Source: Candidatus Latescibacterota bacterium
GTDB taxonomy: Bacteria; Latescibacterota; UBA2968; UBA8231
Direction: 5' to 3'
NCBI GenBank assembly: GCA_022827165.1
Contig: JAJDTN010000433.1
Coordinates: 1 to 5,614, forward strand
Length of the DNA stretch: 5,614 bases
In this document: in pieces, positions 1 through 5,614 of the stretch
Numbering within the stretch: position 1 is the first letter of the stretch
Layout of the letters: every line of letters starts with the position of its first letter
The notes under the pieces: model-generated
The model's database searches: none
The model's input: the letters and a program-made list of their open reading frames with translations, nothing else
Told to the model about the DNA's origin: nothing
Translations under genes and position numbers: made by a program

Positions 1-840
1 GTGGTGGCCATCGGCGCCGCCATCCAGGCGGGCGTGCTGACGGGCGACGTCAAGGACGTGCTGCTGCTGGACGTGACGCCGCTGTCCCTGGGCATCGAGA
101 CTTTGGGAGGGGTGTTCACCAAGCTGATCGAGCGCAACACCACCATCCCGACCAAGAAGAACCAGGTGTTCTCCACCGCCGCGGACAACCAGCCCTCGGT
201 GACCATCAGCGTGCACCAGGGCGAGCGGGAGATGGCCGCGTACAACAAGCTGATCGGCCAGTTCAACCTCGAGGGCATTCCGCCGGCGCCGCGCGGCATG
301 CCGCAGATCGACGTGATCTTCGACATCGACGCCAACGGCATCGTCCATGTATCGGCCAAGGACCTCGGGACCGGCAAGGAGCAGTCCATCAAGATCACCG
401 CCTCCAGCGGCCTGAGCGAGGACGAGATCCGGAACATGGTGAAGGACGCGGAGGTCCATGCCGAGGAGGACAAGAACCGCAAGGAGGCGGCGGAGGCGCG
501 CAACCAGCTCGATTCGCTGGTCTATTCCACCGAGAAGTCGCTGAAGGAATACGGCGACGACCTGGACGCCGAGGTCAAGTCCAGCATCGAGGGGGCCCTG
601 GAGAAGGCGAAGAAGGCGCTGGAGGGCGACGACGCCGCGGCCATGCGGGCGGCCGCGGAGGAACTGAACCAGGCCTCCCACAAGCTGGCCGAAGCCATGT
701 ACGCCAAGGCGTCACAGCAGCAGGCGCAGCAGGACCCGACGCAACCGCCCCCGGAGTCCGGCGAGACCGGCTCCGACGACAACGTGGTGGACGCCGACTT
801 CGAGGAGGTCAAGGAAGAGGAGCAGGAAACGAAGTTGTAG
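1..840 (+). CDS. dnaK: Hsp70 chaperone DnaK, C-terminal part (5' truncated by window edge)
   Basis: DnaK binds exposed hydrophobic stretches of unfolded cytoplasmic proteins and releases them under ATP control, working with DnaJ and GrpE. The visible 279 residues begin in the last part of the ATPase domain ([11 protein letters not shown]). The conserved interdomain linker DVLLLD lies at visible residues 19-24. The beta-sandwich substrate-binding domain covers about 25-138 ([34 protein letters not shown]) and the helical lid about 139-237. A disordered Gln/Pro/acidic tail from about 238 contains the typical DADFEEVK motif at 264-271, followed by eight further residues ending in TKL. By alignment from memory to E. 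coli DnaK (638 aa), about 369 N-terminal residues are missing. The reading frame is open from base 1, so the first GTG is an internal Val codon and not a start. It ends at TAG 838-840, 18 bases before dnaJ, which is a classic chaperone pairing. The family assignment is certain. Confidence 0.98.
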   Translation: MVAIGAAIQAGVLTGDVKDVLLLDVTPLSLGIETLGGVFTKLIERNTTIPTKKNQVFSTAADNQPSVTISVHQGEREMAAYNKLIGQFNLEGIPPAPRGMPQIDVIFDIDANGIVHVSAKDLGTGKEQSIKITASSGLSEDEIRNMVKDAEVHAEEDKNRKEAAEARNQLDSLVYSTEKSLKEYGDDLDAEVKSSIEGALEKAKKALEGDDAAAMRAAAEELNQASHKLAEAMYAKASQQQAQQDPTQPPPESGETGSDDNVVDADFEEVKEEEQETKL

Positions 841-850
841 GGGGGGCGGG
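841..850 (+). promoter_or_regulatory. Probable ribosome binding site of dnaJ (G-rich, atypical)
   Basis: The 18-base dnaK-dnaJ gap opens with GGGGGGCGGG, which ends 8 bases before the TTG at 859. It is not a textbook AGGAGG, but it is the only purine-rich stretch at suitable spacing. The dnaK TAG at 838-840 lies in the same frame as dnaJ, so dnaJ cannot start further upstream. The TTG is the only usual start codon between that stop and the J-domain. Confidence 0.5.
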
Positions 851-858
851 ACCGGACA

Positions 859-1974
859 TTGGACAAAAAGGACTACTATGAGATCCTGGGCCTGAGCCGG
901 AACGCCGGCGAGGACGAGATCAAGAAGGCGTACCGGAAGCTCGCCCTCCAGTACCATCCCGACCGGAACCCGGGTGACAAGCAGGCGGAAGAGAAGTTCA
1001 AGGAGCTCTCGGAAGCCTACCAGGTGCTCTCCGATGCGGAGAAGCGGACCCGGTACGACCAGTTCGGCCACGCCGCCTTCGGCGAGACCGGGCCGTTCTC
1101 CGGCGGCTTCGACTTCTCCCAGGGCTTCGAGGACATTTTCGGCGACATTTTCGGGGAGTTCTTCGGCGGGGGGCCCCGGGGCAGGACCCGCTCCCGGGCC
1201 CAGCGGGGCGACGACCTCCGCTACAACCTCGAAGTGACCTTCGAGCAGGCGGCCTTCGGCACCGAGAAGAAGGTCAAGATCCCGCGCCACGGACCCTGCG
1301 AAGCCTGCGGGGGCAGCGGCGCCGAGAAGGGCACCTCGCCGCAGACCTGTCCCGCCTGCAGGGGCTCGGGGCAGATGGCCTTCCAGCAGGGCTTCTTCAC
1401 CGTATCCCGCACCTGCAGCCAGTGCGGCGGCCAGGGCCGGGTGATCCCCCATCCCTGCCCCACGTGCGGCGGCGTGGGGCTTACCCGGAAGTTCCACACC
1501 ATCAACGTCAAGATCCCGGCAGGCGTGGACACGGGCTCCCGGCTCAAGCTGCGGGGCGAGGGCGAGAACGGCGCCCGGGGCGGCCCGCCCGGAGACCTGT
1601 ACGTGGTCATCATCGTCCAGGACCACGCGATCTTCGCCCGGGAGGGCACCGACGTCATCTGCGAGATGCCCATCAGCTTCGTCAACGCCACCCTGGGAGC
1701 CGAGATCGAGGTGCCCACGCTGGAGGGCAAGGTCAAGATGAAGATCCCGCCCGGGACCCAGTCCCACGCGGTCTTCCGGCTGAAGGGCAAGGGGATCCGG
1801 GACGTGCACGGAGGCCGCCGGGGCGACGAGCACGTCCGCGTGCTGGTGGAGACTCCGACCCGGCTCAACACCCGCCAGAAGGAGCTGCTCAAGGATTTTG
1901 CCGAGGAAGGCGGGGAGGAAGCCCACCCTATTGCCAAAGGGTTCTTCGAGAAGGTAAAGGAACTGTTCGACTGA
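859..1974 (+). CDS. dnaJ: Type I (class A) J-domain co-chaperone DnaJ
   Basis: DnaJ delivers unfolded clients to DnaK and stimulates its ATPase in the cytoplasm. All class A parts are present in 371 residues (E. coli has 376). The J-domain covers about 4-70 with the essential HPD at 33-35. A Gly/Phe-rich linker at about 69-107 includes [14 protein letters not shown]. Four complete zinc-binding repeats follow: CEACGGSG (147-154), CPACRGSG (164-171), CSQCGGQG (186-193) and CPTCGGVG (200-207). The C-terminal client-binding domains carry [16 protein letters not shown] from 265, and a C-terminal helix probably serves dimerisation. The start is TTG at 859. It gives the family-typical N-terminus (M)[10 protein letters not shown], and the first in-frame ATG comes only inside the zinc-finger region. 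An ORF running antisense to the gene is a GC-rich shadow. The gene lies between dnaK and lon with very short gaps, implying one transcript. No defect is seen. Confidence 0.98.
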   Translation: MDKKDYYEILGLSRNAGEDEIKKAYRKLALQYHPDRNPGDKQAEEKFKELSEAYQVLSDAEKRTRYDQFGHAAFGETGPFSGGFDFSQGFEDIFGDIFGEFFGGGPRGRTRSRAQRGDDLRYNLEVTFEQAAFGTEKKVKIPRHGPCEACGGSGAEKGTSPQTCPACRGSGQMAFQQGFFTVSRTCSQCGGQGRVIPHPCPTCGGVGLTRKFHTINVKIPAGVDTGSRLKLRGEGENGARGGPPGDLYVVIIVQDHAIFAREGTDVICEMPISFVNATLGAEIEVPTLEGKVKMKIPPGTQSHAVFRLKGKGIRDVHGGRRGDEHVRVLVETPTRLNTRQKELLKDFAEEGGEEAHPIAKGFFEKVKELFD

Positions 1975-1977
1975 GGG
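1973..1977 (+). promoter_or_regulatory. Ribosome binding site of lon overlapping the dnaJ stop codon
   Basis: GAGGG uses the last two bases of the dnaJ TGA (1972-1974) plus the next three, and sits 6 bases before the lon ATG at 1984. This supports the chosen lon start. It also suggests translational coupling, because ribosomes terminating on dnaJ cover the lon initiation site. Confidence 0.7.
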
Positions 1978-1983
1978 TAACCC

Positions 1984-4461
1984 ATGGACGTATCGGACCA
2001 GGACACCGCGGAGCTCGTAGAGGAGCGGCCTGTCAGTGACATCCCTGACGTCGTCCCCCTACTGCCCATCCGCGACATCGTCATCTATCCCTACATGATG
2101 ATCCCCCTGTTCGTCGGACGGGAGATCTCCATCAACGCGGTGAACGAGGCCCTCGCCCGGGACCGGCACATCTTCCTGGTGGTGCAGAAGGATGCCACCG
2201 AGGACGACCCGGAAGCCGACGACCTGTACCGCGTGGGCACGGTGGCGACCATCCTGCGCATGCTGAAGCTCGACGACGGCCGCGTGAAGATCCTGGTGCA
2301 GGGGCTCACCAAGGGGGCGGTCGAAGAGGTGGTGCGGGAGAAGCCCTATTTCGAGGTGCGGATCGAGAAGGTCGTCGAGCAGCAGGTCATCGAGCTGTCC
2401 ATCGAGGTCGAGGCGCTCATGCGCAGCGTCAAGGAAAAGATCGAGCAGATCCTCAACCTCAAGAACCTCCCGCCGGAAATCGTCATGGTCACGGACAACG
2501 TCGTCGACCCCGGCGTGCTGGCGGACCTGGTGGCCTCCAACCTGCGGCTCCAGATCGAGGAAAGCCAGTCGATCCTGGAGATCTACGAGCCCATCGAGCG
2601 GCTGAAGAAGGTCAACGACCTGCTCACCCGCGAGCTGGAGCTGGCCACCATGCAGGCGCGGATCCAGAACCAGGCCAAGGACGAGATGAGCAAGACCCAG
2701 CGGGAGTACTTCCTGCGGGAGCAGCTCAGGCAGATCCACCAGGAGCTGGGGGAGGGCGACGAGAAGACCGAGGAGATGAACGAGCTCAAGGCCCAGATCG
2801 ACAAGGCCGGCATGCCGGCCGAGGTCAAGAAGGAGGCCACCAAGCAGCTCAAGCGGCTGGAGCAGATGCATCCCGAGTCCTCCGAGTCCTCGCTGGTCAG
2901 GACCTACCTGGACTGGATGGTCGAGCTTCCCTGGAGCGAGCGCACCGAGGACAACCTCGACCTCAAGAAGGCCAAGGAGGTCCTGGACGAGGACCACTAC
3001 GATCTCGAGAAGATCAAGGAGCGGTTTCTCGAATACCTCGCGGTCAACAAGCTGCGGCAGAAGATCCGCGGACCCATCCTGTGCTTCGTGGGCCCGCCGG
3101 GCGTCGGCAAGACCTCCCTCGGGAAGTCCATCGCCCGCGCCCTCGGCCGGAACTTCGTGCGCATCTCGCTGGGCGGCATCCGCGACGAGGCGGAGATCCG
3201 GGGCCACCGCCGCACCTACGTGGGCGCGTTGCCGGGCCGGATCATACAGGGCATGAAACAGGCGGGCACCAGCAACCCGGTGTTCATGCTGGACGAGCTC
3301 GACAAGCTCGGCAACGACTTCCGCGGCGATCCCTCGGCGGCCCTGCTGGAGGTGCTCGATCCGGAGCAGAACCACGCCTTCAGCGACCACTACCTGAACG
3401 TCCCGTTCGACCTGTCCAGCGTGCTGTTCATCTGCACCGCCAACCTCCTCGATACGATTCCGCCGGCGTTGCGGGACCGCATGGAGGTGATCAACCTCTC
3501 CGGCTACACCAACGAGGAGAAGCTGGAGATCGGCCGGCGCTTCCTGATCCCGAGGCAACTGCAGGAGACCGGGATTTCCGGCGATCTGCTGGACCTCTCC
3601 AACGACGCGGTGCTGCGCATCATCGAGCAGTACACGCGGGAGGCGGGTCTCCGGAACCTCGAACGGGAGATGGCGGCCATCTGCCGGAAGGTGGCGCGCA
3701 GGGTGGCCGACGGCCACACCGCCCGCACCCGCATCACCCGGAGGAACCTGCACCAGTATCTCGGTCCTCCCAGGTTCCTGACCGAGACCCAGGAACAGAA
3801 CGAGATCGGCGTCGCCACCGGTCTGGCGTGGACCAGCTCGGGCGGCGAGGTGCTGCACGTCGGAGCCTCGCTGAGCAAGGGGCGCGGCAATCTCACCCTG
3901 ACGGGGCAGTTGGGCGACGTCATGCGGGAGTCGGCCCAGGCGGCGGTGAGCTACGCCCGGGCCCAGGCCAAGAGCCTCGGCCTCGAAGAGAACTTCTACC
4001 AGAAGCAGGACATCCACATACACGTCCCGTCGGGCTCCATCCCCAAGGACGGCCCGTCGGCCGGCATCACCATGGGCACCGCCCTCATCTCCGCCCTGAC
4101 CCGGCGCCCGGTCAGCCGCAACGTGGCCATGACCGGGGAGATCACGCTCCGGGGCCGGGTGCTGCCCGTGGGCGGCCTGAAGGAGAAATGCCTGGCGGCG
4201 TTCCGGTCGGGGGTGGAGACCGTGGCCATTCCGTTCCAGAACCAGAAGGACCTGGAAGAGATCCCGCGTGTCCTGCGCAACAAGCTGCACTTCATCCTGG
4301 CGCGCAACATGAACGACGTGCTGGCGGTGGCCTTCGGAGACAAGCCACCCGATAAGCCGGTCCACGCCGACCCGAAACCCAGGGCCGCGGCCAAGAAGCC
4401 GGCCCGGCGGACCCGCCCCAAGGGCGGCGCGGGGGACAGAACGGTGCCCGCCAACGCGTGA
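1984..4461 (+). CDS. lon: ATP-dependent serine protease Lon (LonA type)
   Basis: Lon is a cytoplasmic AAA+ protease, typically a homohexamer, that unfolds and degrades damaged proteins and some short-lived regulators. The 825 residues show the full LonA order. The N-terminal substrate-recognition domain (about 22-200) begins VVPLLPIRDIVIYP. A helical, coiled-coil-rich region follows at about 200-350, with QREYFLREQL at 239-248. The AAA+ module has Walker A GPPGVGKT (370-377), Walker B VFMLDELDK (433-441), sensor-1 N487, a likely arginine finger R499 and sensor-2 R557 in GLRNLER. The protease domain runs from about 605 with catalytic Ser692 in DGPSAG and Lys735 in GGLKEK, 43 residues apart as in E. 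coli (Ser679/Lys722). LonB-type membrane segments are absent. E. coli Lon has 784 residues; part of the extra length is a basic Lys/Arg/Pro/Ala-rich tail from about 785 to 825. The start is ATG 1984, 9 bases after dnaJ, so expression with the chaperones is likely. Confidence 0.98.
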   Translation: MDVSDQDTAELVEERPVSDIPDVVPLLPIRDIVIYPYMMIPLFVGREISINAVNEALARDRHIFLVVQKDATEDDPEADDLYRVGTVATILRMLKLDDGRVKILVQGLTKGAVEEVVREKPYFEVRIEKVVEQQVIELSIEVEALMRSVKEKIEQILNLKNLPPEIVMVTDNVVDPGVLADLVASNLRLQIEESQSILEIYEPIERLKKVNDLLTRELELATMQARIQNQAKDEMSKTQREYFLREQLRQIHQELGEGDEKTEEMNELKAQIDKAGMPAEVKKEATKQLKRLEQMHPESSESSLVRTYLDWMVELPWSERTEDNLDLKKAKEVLDEDHYDLEKIKERFLEYLAVNKLRQKIRGPILCFVGPPGVGKTSLGKSIARALGRNFVRISLGGIRDEAEIRGHRRTYVGALPGRIIQGMKQAGTSNPVFMLDELDKLGNDFRGDPSAALLEVLDPEQNHAFSDHYLNVPFDLSSVLFICTANLLDTIPPALRDRMEVINLSGYTNEEKLEIGRRFLIPRQLQETGISGDLLDLSNDAVLRIIEQYTREAGLRNLEREMAAICRKVARRVADGHTARTRITRRNLHQYLGPPRFLTETQEQNEIGVATGLAWTSSGGEVLHVGASLSKGRGNLTLTGQLGDVMRESAQAAVSYARAQAKSLGLEENFYQKQDIHIHVPSGSIPKDGPSAGITMGTALISALTRRPVSRNVAMTGEITLRGRVLPVGGLKEKCLAAFRSGVETVAIPFQNQKDLEEIPRVLRNKLHFILARNMNDVLAVAFGDKPPDKPVHADPKPRAAAKKPARRTRPKGGAGDRTVPANA

Positions 4462-4471
4462 ACCGGGACTT

Positions 4472-4486
4472 CCATGAGACTTCGGG
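4472..4486 (+). repeat. Direct repeat, left copy (duplicated thiL start)
   Basis: CCATGAGACTTCGGG is identical to bases 4560-4574, which carry the start codon and first codons of thiL. The match ends at T versus C on the left and G versus A on the right. Fifteen identical bases this close together are very unlikely by chance, so a duplication is inferred. The copy lies 10 bases after the lon stop. Confidence 0.85.
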
Positions 4487-4497
4487 GTCCGGCGTAG
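4474..4497 (+). other. Seven-codon mini-ORF, remnant of an earlier thiL start (inferred)
   Basis: The left repeat copy reads ATG AGA CTT CGG and then runs into the insert, giving MRLRGPA and a TAG at 4495-4497. thiL begins with the same MRLR. A weak Shine-Dalgarno-like GGGA at 4465-4468 lies 5 bases before this ATG. The mini-ORF could be translated as a leader or could be inert. I do not call it a gene. Confidence 0.4.
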
Positions 4498-4518
4498 GGG
4501 CGGGCTTCAGACCCGCCC
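4498..4518 (+). repeat. GC-rich inverted repeat (7-bp stem, 7-base loop)
   Basis: GGGCGGG (4498-4504) pairs perfectly with CCCGCCC (4512-4518) around the loop CTTCAGA. It is not followed by a T-run, so it is not a typical intrinsic terminator. In RNA it could slow 3' exonucleases or lower downstream expression, but that is inference. Confidence 0.65.
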
Positions 4519-4538
4519 GCGCACGGACCCTCGACGGA

Positions 4539-4552
4539 GCGCGCAAACGCGC
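4539..4552 (+). repeat. Small GC hairpin just upstream of thiL
   Basis: GCGCG (4539-4543) pairs with CGCGC (4548-4552) around CAAA, ending 9 bases before the thiL ATG. It occupies the place where a ribosome binding site would be expected and could hinder initiation. A 5-bp GC stem in such GC-rich DNA may be chance. Confidence 0.35.
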
Positions 4553-4559
4553 GAACGCC

Positions 4560-4574
4560 CCATGAGACTTCGGG
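4560..4574 (+). repeat. Direct repeat, right copy (spans the thiL start codon)
   Basis: CCATGAGACTTCGGG is the second copy of the 4472-4486 repeat. It supplies the thiL ATG at 4562 and the codons for MRLR plus the first base of the next codon. The two copies are offset by 88 bases. Confidence 0.85.
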
Positions 4575-5560
4575 ACTTGGGAGAGTTCGGGCTCATCGAC
4601 CTGATCCGGAAGCAGACCCCGCGAAGGCGCGGCGTGCGCCTGGGCATCGGCGACGACGCCGCCTGGGTCTCCACCGACGAAGACTCGCTGCTGTTCACCT
4701 CGGACCTCCTCATCGAGGGCGTCCACTTCAACCTCGATTGGATCTCGATGCGCGACCTCGGGCACAAGTCGCTGACCGCCAGCCTGAGCGACATCGCCGC
4801 CATGGGCGGCCGGCCGGCCTATTTCCTCCTGTCCCTGGCCCTGCCCGACGTGACCACCCGGCGGGCGGCCGCGCTGGTCCGGGGCATCCACGCCGTTGCC
4901 GCGGAGCACCGGGTGGCGCTGGTGGGCGGCGACACCTGCGCCGCGGACCGCCTGATCGTCGACGTGTTCCTGGCCGGCGTCGCGCCCTACGGAGCGGTCA
5001 CCCGGGGCGGCGCCCGGGTGGGCGACGACATCTACGTCACCGGCACGCTGGGGGACTCGGCGCTGGGGCTGGCGCTGCTTTCCGAGCCCCGGGGCACGGT
5101 CGCCGCCCGGGACCGGAACTACCTCGTGCGCAGGCACCACCGCCCCACCGCCCGGGTCAGGACCGGCATGCAGCTCGCCAAGGCAGGGCTGGCCCGGGCC
5201 ATGATGGACGTGAGCGACGGGCTGGCGCAGGACCTGGGCCACATCTGCCGGGCCAGCGGCACCGGGGCGGTGGTGCGGCAGGACCGGGTGCCGCTGTCGC
5301 GGGCATTCACCCGGGTCGCCGGACCGGACGACCTCGCCTGCGCCCTGGCCGGCGGCGAAGACTACGAGCTGTTGTTCACCGCCTCCAGCGACGACCGCTC
5401 CGGAGTCGAGCGCGTGGCACGGCGGACCGGCGTCCCCATCACCCGCATCGGCGAATGCGTGCCCCGAAAACGGGGCCTCGTGATGGTCGACCTCCAAGGG
5501 GAAAGCATGCCGCTGGCGGCAGCCGGCTACGACCATTTCAAGGCGGGAGGGCAGGCGTGA
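4562..5560 (+). CDS. thiL: Thiamine-monophosphate kinase ThiL
   Basis: ThiL phosphorylates thiamine monophosphate with ATP to thiamine diphosphate, the last step of cofactor synthesis, in the cytoplasm. The 332 residues (E. coli ThiL about 325) show the AIR-synthetase-like ATP-binding fold of the PurM/ThiL/HypE/SelD superfamily. Landmarks are GIGDDAA (28-34), TSDLLIEGVHF (46-56), the conserved SLSDIAAMGG (74-83), VGGDT (121-125), VTGTLGDSALGL (159-170), RHHRPTARV (191-199), MDVSDGLAQDL (215-225) and GGEDYELL (264-271). Acidic residues such as D31, D32, D48, D77, D124 and D216 fit the family's metal and nucleotide sites. ATG 4562 gives the expected N-terminal length. However, no Shine-Dalgarno lies at normal distance: the nearest GGAG (4536-4539) ends 22 bases upstream, beyond a small hairpin. 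The start was probably duplicated by a repeat insertion. No other thiamine gene is in the window. Confidence 0.97.
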   Translation: MRLRDLGEFGLIDLIRKQTPRRRGVRLGIGDDAAWVSTDEDSLLFTSDLLIEGVHFNLDWISMRDLGHKSLTASLSDIAAMGGRPAYFLLSLALPDVTTRRAAALVRGIHAVAAEHRVALVGGDTCAADRLIVDVFLAGVAPYGAVTRGGARVGDDIYVTGTLGDSALGLALLSEPRGTVAARDRNYLVRRHHRPTARVRTGMQLAKAGLARAMMDVSDGLAQDLGHICRASGTGAVVRQDRVPLSRAFTRVAGPDDLACALAGGEDYELLFTASSDDRSGVERVARRTGVPITRIGECVPRKRGLVMVDLQGESMPLAAAGYDHFKAGGQA

Positions 5561-5614
5561 TGCAGACACCACGGTTCATCACTCCCCCGCCCCTCCGCCG
5601 CCCCTGGATTCCCG
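5561..5614 (+). other. Region downstream of thiL, non-coding as far as visible
   Basis: These 54 bases run to the window edge. A frame is open from GTG 5557/ATG 5560, overlapping the thiL stop, and reads MQTPRFITPPPLRRPWIP. Its end coincides with a repeat arm, and PWIP is the start of the usual spurious translation of that repeat, so I do not call a gene. No T-run terminator is seen. Confidence 0.5.
5602..5614 (+). repeat. Possible left arm of a dispersed inverted repeat, cut by window edge
   Basis: CCCTGGATTCCCG matches the left arm of a palindromic repeat common in intergenic DNA of many proteobacterial genomes, whose arms read TGGATTCCCGC and GCGGGAATGA. Only the left arm is inside the window, so the palindrome cannot be confirmed. 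Recognition is from memory. Confidence 0.45.

Larger units (their letters stand above)
4487..4559 (+). repeat. Putative 73-base palindromic repeat insertion (REP-like)
   Basis: This stretch separates the two direct-repeat copies. It contains GTAGGGGCGGG at 4494-4504, followed by a 7-base loop and CCCGCCC. I recognise this as the core of a dispersed palindromic intergenic repeat seen in many high-GC deltaproteobacterial and metagenomic genomes. Its reverse-strand translation gives the often-seen spurious peptide GLKPAPT, which is indeed present here. The right arm is degenerate: CGCGCACGG stands where a full palindrome would have CCTAC. Family membership rests on memory and was not searched. 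Confidence 0.55.
4462..4561 (+). other. lon-thiL intergenic region carrying an apparent repeat insertion
   Basis: This 100-base gap is the longest in the window. It has a 12-base lead after the lon stop, the left copy of a 15-base direct repeat, a 73-base GC-rich insert (4487-4559) and the first two bases of the right repeat copy. No -10-like AT-rich hexamer is visible, and neither GC hairpin is followed by a T-run, so neither a promoter nor an intrinsic terminator is supported. thiL is therefore probably read through from lon. Confidence 0.7.

Noticed and set aside
1132..1155. Tandem 12-base repeat GACATTTTCGG(C/G)
   Set aside because: It encodes DIFGDIFG, a normal DnaJ Gly/Phe-region motif.
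712..1926. A 404-codon minus-strand open frame opposite dnaJ
   Set aside because: It is a low-complexity Leu/Gly/Ala shadow of the conserved dnaJ frame.
1931..1959. Possible promoter for lon at the end of dnaJ (TTGCCA, then GGTAAA)
   Set aside because: The -10 match is poor and the site lies in coding sequence. Neither a sigma-32 CTTGAA/CCCCAT pair nor a CIRCE element is present.
3081..4355. A 424-codon plus-strand frame inside lon
   Set aside because: It is an out-of-frame Arg/Pro/Gly-rich shadow; the Lon frame carries all the motifs.
2059..4365. A 768-codon open frame on the minus strand opposite lon
   Set aside because: It is fully antisense to a conserved Lon with intact motifs. Its translation is rich in Leu/Val/Asp/Gly/His repeats typical of antisense GC-rich DNA and has no recognisable domain.
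4292..5572. A 426-codon minus-strand open frame opposite thiL and the lon end
   Set aside because: It is antisense to conserved genes and includes the spurious GLKPAPT peptide from the palindromic repeat.
5557..5582. Inverted repeat GTGATG...CATCAC at the thiL end as a terminator
   Set aside because: It has only 6 bp with a 14-base loop, overlaps the thiL stop and has no T-run, so chance is a sufficient explanation.
5557..5614. A new gene overlapping the thiL stop codon
   Set aside because: Only 18-19 codons are visible, with no recognisable family, and the end coincides with a known type of repeat arm.

Overview
The window is about two-thirds G+C by eye. It holds four genes, all on the + strand: the 3' part of dnaK, then complete dnaJ, lon and thiL. 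The proteins are typical of Gram-negative-type bacteria. The high GC, the DnaK tail with its FEEVK motif, and two kinds of intergenic repeat (a GTAGGGGCGGG palindrome and a CTGGATTCCCG arm) suggest a high-GC deltaproteobacterial-type or uncultivated lineage such as Tectomicrobia. That placement is only an impression. No rRNA or species marker is present.

Layout: 1-840 is the substrate-binding half of DnaK, whose first ~369 residues lie upstream of the window. After an 18-base gap, dnaJ (859-1974) starts at a TTG. lon (1984-4461) follows after 9 bases, with its ribosome binding site overlapping the dnaJ stop codon. A 100-base gap (4462-4561) then separates lon from thiL (4562-5560). The last 54 bases are non-coding as far as can be seen and end inside what looks like a dispersed repeat.

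DnaK and DnaJ form a chaperone pair and Lon is the ATP-dependent protease that removes proteins they cannot rescue, so the first three genes make a proteostasis operon. ThiL, the last enzyme of thiamine diphosphate synthesis, has no evident functional link and may simply be co-transcribed. No heat-shock promoter, CIRCE operator or intrinsic terminator is visible.

I see no new biological system here. The most interesting feature is the lon-thiL gap. A 15-base sequence that includes the thiL start codon occurs twice, 88 bases apart, and brackets a 73-base GC-rich insert with a palindromic repeat. This looks like a small repeat element that landed on the thiL start and duplicated it. The upstream copy became a 7-codon mini-ORF, and the thiL start now in use has no clear ribosome binding site.
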